This document shows positions 30,843 to 36,554 of a stretch of DNA of 36,554 nucleotides, one piece after another; positions within the stretch are counted from its first letter, which is position 1; each line of letters begins with the position of its first letter. This DNA comes from Anaeromassilibacillus stercoravium (GTDB lineage Bacteria; Bacillota; Clostridia; Oscillospirales; Acutalibacteraceae). The notes under the pieces were generated by a model. The model was not told the origin of the DNA. It did no database searches and saw only the letters and a program-made list of their open reading frames with translations. The stretch covers positions 1 through 36,554 of the forward strand of contig DWYE01000077.1 in assembly GCA_019118845.1 (NCBI GenBank), in the 5' to 3' direction. A program made the position numbers and the translations under genes.

Positions 30843-31262
30843 GTGAACGATGTGCTGTTTTCGCTGGACTATCGGAGCCGGCTCCCGATTTATGAGCAGC
30901 TGTATCAAAACATAACGCGGATGGCCGCGCTCGGCGCACTTGCAAAAAATGAGCAAATCCCCTCTGTACGTGCGCTGGCCCAGGAGCTGGGGGTAAATCC
31001 CAACACGGTGCAGAAGGCCTACCAGCTTTTGGAACGCGATGGGATCATCTATTCCGTCCCGGGAAAGGGATCGTTTATTGCAGAAGCCGCCAATGCGCTT
31101 TCCCAGCAAAGGGAACAGGCCGTTGAAAAGCTGCGGGATGCGGCGGGGCGGGCCTTGGACTGCGGCCTTTCCCTGGAAGAAGCACAAAACTGTGTAAAAG
31201 AGGTTTATGAGGGCGGACGTCCTGCTGTGAATCAACAAGAGGGGAGTGACGGACATGATTGA
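30843..31262 (+). CDS. GntR-family regulator, YtrA subfamily
   Basis: The 139-residue protein has a winged helix: RLPIYEQLYQNITRMAALGAL, then IPSVRALAQELGVNPNTVQKAYQLLERDGIIYSVPGKGSFI. A short helical tail replaces the large ligand domain, as in YtrA-type regulators that sit upstream of ABC transporters. The start is a GTG at 30843 behind AAAGGA. Its 3' end overlaps the ATPase start by eight bases. It probably represses its own operon through the operator at 30812-30834. Confidence 0.9.
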   Translation: MNDVLFSLDYRSRLPIYEQLYQNITRMAALGALAKNEQIPSVRALAQELGVNPNTVQKAYQLLERDGIIYSVPGKGSFIAEAANALSQQREQAVEKLRDAAGRALDCGLSLEEAQNCVKEVYEGGRPAVNQQEGSDGHD

Positions 31263-32154
31263 AGCCAATCAATTGACGAAGCGCTTTGGCATACTCACTG
31301 CGCTCGATCAGATTTCGTTCCAGATCCAATCCGGCTCCATTTTTGGGCTGGTAGGAAGCAACGGCGCTGGAAAATCGACTTTTCTGCGGACGTTGGCCGG
31401 AATCTATCAGCCGGATGGGGGTAGCGTTACGCTGGACGGGGAGGCCCCGTTTGAAAACCCTGGGGTGAAGTCCCGGATTTTCTTCATCCCGGACTATCCG
31501 TATTTTTTCCCGCAGGCATCTCTGGACAGCATGGCGGCATTTTATAGCCGCTTGTACCCCACCTGGAGCCGGGAGCGCTATGAAGCCTGCTGTGCGATGT
31601 TCCCGCTGGACCGGAAGATGCGGATTGGCAATATGTCGAAGGGCATGCAGCGCCAGGCGGCGCTGATCTGTGCAATTGCGGCGCAGCCAGAGTTGCTATT
31701 AATGGATGAAATCTTCGATGGCCTAGACCCGGTGATGCGCCAGCTTTTGAAGCGGATTGTCGGCAGCGAAGTGGCCGACCGCGGGATGACCGTGGTGATT
31801 GCCTCGCACAACCTGCGGGAGTTGGAGGATTTCTGCGACCATGTGGGGCTGTTCCACAAGGGAGGTGTACTCTTTGAGCGCGAGCTGGATGAACTGAAAC
31901 TGGGAATCAATAAGGTGCAGGCCGTCTTCCAGCCACTTCCAGGCCCAGAGGCCTTCCAGGGGCTTGACATCCTAAAGACCGAGGTGCGCGGTTCCCTGGT
32001 GAGCTTTGTCGCACGCGGGACGAAGGAAGACATTCTGGAGCAGATCAACGCCCTGCATCCCGTGTTTGCGGAAGTGTTGCCGCTTACATTGGAAGAGGTA
32101 TTTATCAGTGAAATGGAGGTGGCAGGCTATGATATTGAAAACATCCTCAACTAG
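31255..32154 (+). CDS. ABC transporter ATP-binding protein
   Basis: The 299-residue protein has Walker A GSNGAGKST (about 34-42), signature NMSKGMQRQ, Walker B LLLMDEIFDGLD and the switch histidine in IASHN. A C-terminal extension of about 80 residues is common in ATPases of YtrB type. The ATG at 31255 follows GGGGAG. The upstream GTG at 31246 is an alternative but overlaps the RBS. It is coupled to both neighbours by overlaps (8 bp upstream, 26 bp downstream) and should form a complex with the permease. Confidence 0.92.
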   Translation: MIEANQLTKRFGILTALDQISFQIQSGSIFGLVGSNGAGKSTFLRTLAGIYQPDGGSVTLDGEAPFENPGVKSRIFFIPDYPYFFPQASLDSMAAFYSRLYPTWSRERYEACCAMFPLDRKMRIGNMSKGMQRQAALICAIAAQPELLLMDEIFDGLDPVMRQLLKRIVGSEVADRGMTVVIASHNLRELEDFCDHVGLFHKGGVLFERELDELKLGINKVQAVFQPLPGPEAFQGLDILKTEVRGSLVSFVARGTKEDILEQINALHPVFAEVLPLTLEEVFISEMEVAGYDIENILN

Positions 32155-34039
32155 TTGGAAGCGCGAGTTGCGCGAGACATATCTCTGGTCGTTAAAGCGC
32201 AACCGGGGAATGATGGCTCTATTCGCAGCATTGCTGTTTCTAGCTTTTCCGGTCTTGTTATTATTTGGCTTGGCCAACGCAAACATCCGCATGGATCCGA
32301 TGACACTCGAGGTATATGGGGTTTCCGCACAATATGCGAGCGTGTTTGGGGACATGACGGGATTTGCAATGACCCTGAGCGTTCCCACATTATGCGCCCT
32401 GTTTACCCTTCTGTTCGCTGTCCAGCTGTTCCGCTATATGCACATGAAGCGGAGCGTAGACCTGTTCCATTCGCTTCCAGTTCGCCGGTCGGCGATGCTT
32501 CTGGGGCGCATCCTTGCCGGGTTGACCGCGCTGTATATCCCTTTGGCGCTCAATGTGGGAATTGCGTCTTTGATCGCCCTATGCTTTAACATAGAAAATA
32601 AGGGAGGGCAGATCGGCGATCTGTTCGTGCAGATGCTCGGCCTGATGCTGGTTCTGGCGGCTGCCTTTTTGTTCTGTGTGTTGATGGCCGTCTGTACGGG
32701 CACCACGCTCGATATGGTCCTTTCCGTGATTGGCGTCAATATCGCATACCCTATCCTGGTTTATTCCTCCGTGTATTTGGTCAGCTGCCTGCTTCCGGGG
32801 TTCAACATGACGGTGAATCTGGACAATACGCTGTTGGTGGCCTTGGCCCCCTTCGTCGGTATTTTCCTCCACGCATCGGATGCTCCAACTTTTTTTGTTT
32901 GGTGGGCCATTTTGGCCGTCTTTTTGCTCCTCTCAAGCGTCTATTTATATAGAAGGCGGAAAAGCGAGTCTGCGGAGAATACCTTTGCATTCCAGATACC
33001 CAAGGGCTTGATCCGTTTCGTGATTACAGCGGTAGGTGGTTTCGGGCTGGGTTTTATCCTGTTTTGGTACAATTCCAGCACGGCCAACTTCCTGATCGGA
33101 CTGCTGTTGGGTTCCCTTGCAGCGCATGTCGTGGTGGAGGCGATCTATTCCCGTGGGTTCTCCCGTATGAAACGGAGCTTTGCAGGGTATGCTGTATTTT
33201 TGGGAGCGTTCATTGTCTTTTATGGCGTGGTGGCCACCGGCGCGTTTGGATATGTCGACCGTATTCCTGCCATAGAGGACATTGAAAGCGTTTCCTTTGA
33301 AGACAATACGTACTATCAGGAATTCGGTTCTGACCATTTCGACATACAGGGAGAGCAATATGAAAATCTTGCTTCTGTGAAGCCTGAGATCTGTCAGGTG
33401 GAAAATGTGGAAAAAGTTTTAGAGTTCCACCGGTCTGTGGTCGAATTCCAAAAGCAGGCGGGGTTCCCGTTCCGCATGAGCCAGGGCGGCGGGATACAGT
33501 ATCAAATCGTATACCACTTGAAGGATGGGAGCACTTTCCAAAGGGAGTACCAGTGGAGCCCATTCAATACGCCAAATGCCGAAGAGAATTCGCAGCGTCT
33601 GCAACAGCTCAGTTCGGACATTGTGAATTCGGAGGAGTATAAGACGAGTGGAAACCTGTTGTTCTATCTGGAACCGGGTGATATCAGCCAAATTGAGATC
33701 GAAAACTATGATGAGCAATCCGACATGGCCGCAAAGACATATCGTTTGAACGACGCACAGAAGCAGGCGCTCCTCGAAGCTTTGCGCCAGGACACCTTGG
33801 ATCTCGATATTACGAACCGCGAGGATTTCAGCGGGCGGGTAGCCTGCCTATATCTACGATGCGGAGATGAGAACGGGCTGTTCCAACCGGCGGAAGGCAG
33901 CAAGCTTAAGAATTTGGTGGGGGATTATACGGGAAAAATCCAGGTGTCTATCAGCCCGTATACCCTTACGGAGAACCAAAAAGATCTTGCGGTGGTACAG
34001 CTCCTGGAGGAACAAGGTTGGACCGCAGAAGAAAGCTGA
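32129..34039 (+). CDS. ABC transporter permease, large, with extracytoplasmic C-terminal domain
   Basis: About 636 residues. The first 390 or so hold about eight to ten hydrophobic segments, beginning LFAALLFLAFPVLLLFGLA. The last 230 form a soluble domain after the final segment (FAGYAVFLGAFIVFYGVVA). The ATG at 32129 follows GGAGG by nine bases; the longer frame to 32006 is a shadow of the ATPase gene. The regulator-ATPase-permease order resembles Ytr-type operons linked to cell-envelope stress in Bacillus. Substrate unknown. Confidence 0.85.
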   Translation: MILKTSSTSWKRELRETYLWSLKRNRGMMALFAALLFLAFPVLLLFGLANANIRMDPMTLEVYGVSAQYASVFGDMTGFAMTLSVPTLCALFTLLFAVQLFRYMHMKRSVDLFHSLPVRRSAMLLGRILAGLTALYIPLALNVGIASLIALCFNIENKGGQIGDLFVQMLGLMLVLAAAFLFCVLMAVCTGTTLDMVLSVIGVNIAYPILVYSSVYLVSCLLPGFNMTVNLDNTLLVALAPFVGIFLHASDAPTFFVWWAILAVFLLLSSVYLYRRRKSESAENTFAFQIPKGLIRFVITAVGGFGLGFILFWYNSSTANFLIGLLLGSLAAHVVVEAIYSRGFSRMKRSFAGYAVFLGAFIVFYGVVATGAFGYVDRIPAIEDIESVSFEDNTYYQEFGSDHFDIQGEQYENLASVKPEICQVENVEKVLEFHRSVVEFQKQAGFPFRMSQGGGIQYQIVYHLKDGSTFQREYQWSPFNTPNAEENSQRLQQLSSDIVNSEEYKTSGNLLFYLEPGDISQIEIENYDEQSDMAAKTYRLNDAQKQALLEALRQDTLDLDITNREDFSGRVACLYLRCGDENGLFQPAEGSKLKNLVGDYTGKIQVSISPYTLTENQKDLAVVQLLEEQGWTAEES

Positions 34040-34236
34040 CAGGAATTTGTAAGAATTTTTTCTGGTTTTTTGAAAGAAAAGCTCTGTATCATGTGTATTA
34101 CAGATAGAGGCTTCTAAGTTACTTAGGATTCTACTTTTGCGGGATCAGAACTTGGCGGTTTTGGTGGAGCCCGTGAAAACAAATGATTAATGGAAGGGAG
34201 GAACGCCCCGGGCATGAGCAGCGGGGACGGCGACAG

Positions 34237-34623
34237 ATGAAAAAATGGATGGCGATGGCTTTTATAACGCTGTTTTGTGTTGCGGTACTGTGTGGATGTG
34301 GAGAACAGGAACCCTCCGCAGTGGTGTATCGCGGCGGAGCAGCAGCCCCTCTGACGACGTTGACCGCGGAAGCCCCTTTGAATATGCTCGATCAAATGCT
34401 CGGGTCGGCTCAACCGGCGAAAGAACCCCCATTCCTACCCGCAAATTCCGATTATGAAGTGCGCCTCCAGCCCCAAGAAAATGGAGAGACACAGAATATT
34501 CAGATTTGGCTACAGCAAAATCAGGTATATTTGCGTAATGGAAGCGGGGAACTGATGGTGTCCACAAAAGTGGATGCCCCGGCGATCAACAATCTTTTTG
34601 AGAGCGGGCAGGCAAATGTGTAA
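34237..34623 (+). CDS. Small predicted lipoprotein
   Basis: The 128-residue protein begins MKKWMAMAFITLFCVAVLCGCGEQ: a positively charged start, a hydrophobic core and a lipobox-like LCGC with lipidated Cys about residue 20. The rest is soluble, with no recognised domain (ends NNLFESGQANV). The ATG at 34237 is chosen because it places the signal peptide correctly; a weak GGGGAC is upstream. The 197-bp gap before it shows no clear terminator or promoter. A part in the preceding transporter operon is possible but not shown. Confidence 0.7.
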   Translation: MKKWMAMAFITLFCVAVLCGCGEQEPSAVVYRGGAAAPLTTLTAEAPLNMLDQMLGSAQPAKEPPFLPANSDYEVRLQPQENGETQNIQIWLQQNQVYLRNGSGELMVSTKVDAPAINNLFESGQANV

Positions 34624-34741
34624 ACGGCTGTGCATCGCGATCAGTAAAGGAGGCGGGGAAGGAATATTCCGGTTATGAATCAAACAGAAAGCGGCGCCGA
34701 TGTCGAAAAGGACATGGACGCCGCTCTGTTCATTTTAATTA

Positions 34742-34779
34742 AGAAACGGGCGAATGCAGCCGTGCATTTGCCCGTTTCT
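34742..34779 (-). terminator. Terminator of the flavodiiron protein gene
   Basis: AGAAACGGGC pairs with GCCCGTTTCT, and AATGCA with TGCATT inside, followed on the minus strand by TTAATT. It lies 30 bp beyond the stop codon. A further stem (AGCGGCG with CGCCGCT) lies next to it at about 34690-34722. Confidence 0.75.
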
Positions 34780-34807
34780 CCATGTATACAGATTTATAAA
34801 GTACGGA

Positions 34808-36001
34808 TTACTTCAGATTGGAAACGACTTCTTTTGCATATGCGCGCATCGCGTCGAAGTCCTCTTCGGTGGGCATAAAGCAAACCCGCAAGCCATCGCC
34901 AATAAACTTGAATTTGAGGTGTTCCATGCGGGACTTGATCATCGGAACCGCTTCGCCGCTCCAGCCATAGGAACCAAATGCGCCGACGGGCTTTTGTTTG
35001 GTATTGATGGCGTCCACAGAGGCCAGAACGTCCCAAACCACCTTCGGAGCATCGCGGTTGATGGTGCAGGAACCGACCAGCAAGGCGTCCGCTTCATTGG
35101 CCAGTGCGGCTGCCTCCGACAAAGGCGTGAACACAACGTTCATCAGGCGGACATCCAGATCGGGGTTCTTTTTGAGTTCATCATAAGCAGCCTGTGCCAG
35201 CTTGGTGGTGCAGCCGTATGCCGAAGCGTGGAGAATTCCAACAACCTTCTTTCCAGACGGCGCAGCGGGCGTGCTCCACTCGCGGTAGAGGCCCTGGATG
35301 CGGGAGATGCCTTCCACCAGGCAGGGACCGTGGCTGGGGCAGACCATTTCGACCGGCAGATCCTTGATCTTGTCCAGGCCGGCGAGCACATAGGGCTTAA
35401 ACGGCCCAAAAATGCAGGCATAGTAGTAGTTCACTTCGCCGAGATACTGCTCCGGATAGTGGATATTGCTGTCCAGCATGGTGGGCTCGCAGAAATGTGC
35501 GCCGAGGAAGTCGCAGGTGAACAGAACCTTCTGCTGCGGCATCCAAGTGAACATGGAATCCGGCCAATGCAGCAGCGGCGCAACAATGAATTCCAGCTCT
35601 TGGCCACCGATGTCCAGTTTATCTCCGTGTTTGGCTACAATGCAGGGGAAGTCGTGGTTTGCGATCGCGCGCAGGTATTTCTGAGCAGCGGTCGTGCAGA
35701 CAACCGTGATATTCGGGTTCTTTTCCAAAAGCTTTGCCACAGAACCAGAGTGATCCGGCTCGGTGTGGTTCATGATCAGATAGTCAATTTTCGAGATGTC
35801 TACAACACTCTGGATGTTGTCCAGATATTCGTCAAAGAAATTAGCTTCAACGGTCTCCACCAGGACGTTCTTCTCGCCTGTAATCAGATACGCGTTGTAG
35901 CTTGTGCCATAGCGCGCTTCCATTACAATGTCAAACACACGCAGCGACGGATTTAAAACACCAACAGAATAAAGATTTTCTTTCAACTTAATTGCGCTCA
36001 T
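34808..36001 (-). CDS. Flavodiiron protein (FprA-type oxygen/NO reductase)
   Basis: The 397-residue protein has an N-terminal metallo-beta-lactamase-like domain with the diiron ligand motif HTEPDH (His79, Glu81, Asp83, His84), then APLLHWPDS, TCDFLGAHF and CPSHGP supplying the others. A flavodoxin domain follows from about residue 255 (VVGILHASAYGCT), with GSCTINRDAP and GAFGSYGWSGEA around FMN. It reduces oxygen to water, or NO to N2O, in anaerobes. The ATG at 36001 follows AAGGA by nine bases; the ATG at 36010 lies against the RBS. Rubredoxin, its usual electron donor, is encoded next to it. Confidence 0.93.
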   Translation of the reverse strand: MSAIKLKENLYSVGVLNPSLRVFDIVMEARYGTSYNAYLITGEKNVLVETVEANFFDEYLDNIQSVVDISKIDYLIMNHTEPDHSGSVAKLLEKNPNITVVCTTAAQKYLRAIANHDFPCIVAKHGDKLDIGGQELEFIVAPLLHWPDSMFTWMPQQKVLFTCDFLGAHFCEPTMLDSNIHYPEQYLGEVNYYYACIFGPFKPYVLAGLDKIKDLPVEMVCPSHGPCLVEGISRIQGLYREWSTPAAPSGKKVVGILHASAYGCTTKLAQAAYDELKKNPDLDVRLMNVVFTPLSEAAALANEADALLVGSCTINRDAPKVVWDVLASVDAINTKQKPVGAFGSYGWSGEAVPMIKSRMEHLKFKFIGDGLRVCFMPTEEDFDAMRAYAKEVVSNLK

Positions 36002-36083
36002 TGTTACCATTCCTTTCCAGATGAAACATAGAGAAGCCCACCCACACGGTCGCTAGAACAGGGAGTGGAAGCTTCGTCCCGCC

Positions 36084-36105
36084 GGAAGGAGAAAACACTC
36101 CTTCC
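36084..36105 (-). promoter_or_regulatory. Hairpin between rubredoxin and flavodiiron genes
   Basis: GGAAGGAG and CTCCTTCC pair perfectly around six bases. No T-run follows on the minus strand, so it is more likely a processing or stability element than a terminator. Confidence 0.4.
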
Positions 36106-36194
36106 AACGCAGTCCAAAGCTTCTTTTGTCCCTTTCGCCACACTTATGGGCAGGCAAAATGCATCGCTCTTTGGTTCGCTTCCTCCAGCTACCG

Positions 36195-36356
36195 TTAGTC
36201 CTGGGGTTCAAACATATCCTTTCCTACACCACAGAGGGGGCATACCCAATCCTCCGGGATATCCTCAAAAGCAGTGCCGGGTTGGATGCCGCTGTCCGGA
36301 TCGCCAACAGCGGGGTCATATACATAACCACATGCAGTGCAAACATATTTTTTCAT
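36195..36356 (-). CDS. Rubredoxin
   Basis: The 53-residue protein MKKYVCTACGYVYDP, ending CPLCGVGKDMFEPQD, has the two iron-binding pairs Cys6/Cys9 and Cys39/Cys42 in the exact family spacing. The ATG at 36356 follows AAGGAG by nine bases, which excludes the longer frame to 36398. It is a one-electron carrier; with the flavodiiron protein it forms an oxygen- and NO-detoxifying pair. A candidate promoter lies at 36486-36514. Confidence 0.95.
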   Translation of the reverse strand: MKKYVCTACGYVYDPAVGDPDSGIQPGTAFEDIPEDWVCPLCGVGKDMFEPQD

Positions 36357-36485
36357 TTTGCAAGACTCCTTACTATAAATAAATTTTGCTTTGATCATTT
36401 TATTATCGTTCGCTTTGTACCCGCTTTTATGCAGGTGTACCCCTCATCCGTCAAAAAATGGGCTTTTTTGGAAGGGATCATCTAC

Positions 36486-36529
36486 AGTATAATCAAACCC
36501 CACAGGAAAGTCAATAGGAATGATTATCA
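36486..36529 (-). promoter_or_regulatory. Promoter with Fur/PerR-like half site upstream of rubredoxin
   Basis: On the minus strand TTGACT (36514-36509), 17 bases, TATACT (36491-36486). Just upstream, TGATAATCATT (36529-36519) equals the first 11 positions of the Fur consensus TGATAATNATTATCA, but the rest does not match. It stands about 130 bp before the rubredoxin ATG, with no gene between. Confidence 0.5.
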
Positions 36530-36554
36530 AATTTGAAATCTTCCAAGTAATCCT

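Noticed and set aside
34675..34878. 67-residue frame starting MNQTESGAD
   Set aside because: The GGAGG is about 20 bases away, and the frame covers two terminator stems and runs over the flavodiiron gene.
1..36554. CRISPR array, tRNA genes or insertion sequences with DDE transposases
   Set aside because: I saw no regular repeat-spacer pattern, no T-arm words with cloverleaf partners and no transposase motifs.

Overview
The window looks like chromosome from an anaerobic, endospore-forming member of the Clostridia, most likely an Oscillospirales/Ruminococcaceae-type genome. This rests on the spore-coat operon cotJABC, a YtvI-like sporulation membrane protein, a long type III glutamine synthetase, a flavodiiron protein next to rubredoxin, an AmmeMemoRadiSam set and a class A RNase P RNA. 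No species is claimed.

Layout. 1-650: a decayed coding remnant, a terminator and a promoter. 655-3832: thioredoxin reductase-like flavoprotein, a MEMO/AMMECR1 fusion and its radical SAM partner. 4062-22007 (minus strand): a cotJ operon whose third gene, cotJC (spore-coat manganese catalase), is cut into three pieces by two DNA elements. 22231-24486: a YbhN-type membrane protein and a secreted MltG-like lytic transglycosylase. 24627-26893: glutamine synthetase III behind a consensus promoter and hairpin leader. 27035-28898: rnpB and nicotinate phosphoribosyltransferase on the minus strand. 29269-34623: a small HTH regulator, an unassigned structured RNA, YtvI-like protein, a GntR/YtrA-type regulator with ABC ATPase and permease, and a lipoprotein. 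34808-36554: flavodiiron protein and rubredoxin on the minus strand.

The main discovery is the cotJC locus. Exon 1 (codons 1-31) is at 21553-21462, exon 2 (about 31 codons) at 18357-18251, and exon 3 (about 139 codons) at 4585-4166. Element 1 (3,110 bp) separates exons 1 and 2. It encodes a large serine recombinase, a superoxide dismutase, three tiny paralogous acidic proteins and a 77-residue protein. Element 2 (13,678 bp) separates exons 2 and 3. It encodes a second, different large serine recombinase, a small upstream partner, and a complete Wzx/Wzy-type surface polysaccharide cluster of ten genes. Removing exactly 3,110 + 13,678 bp leaves a 600-nt open frame encoding a 199-residue CotJC with all expected manganese ligands. 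Short direct repeats lie at both junction pairs. The circle junction (attP) of each element would be a dyad centred on a GG dinucleotide inside a glycine codon. The arrangement resembles the skin element of sigK or SP-beta in spsM, but with two independent recombinase elements in one coat gene. Excision during sporulation is an inference from this architecture, not something the sequence proves.

How the parts may work together (inference). Before excision, the cotJ promoter would read cotJA, cotJB, a 50-codon cotJC stub, then the tiny protein and SOD genes of element 1. After both excisions the same promoter would read cotJABC. The locus could therefore act as a DNA-level switch between a SOD-containing operon and a Mn-catalase-containing operon in the mother cell, while other cells keep the polysaccharide cluster in place.
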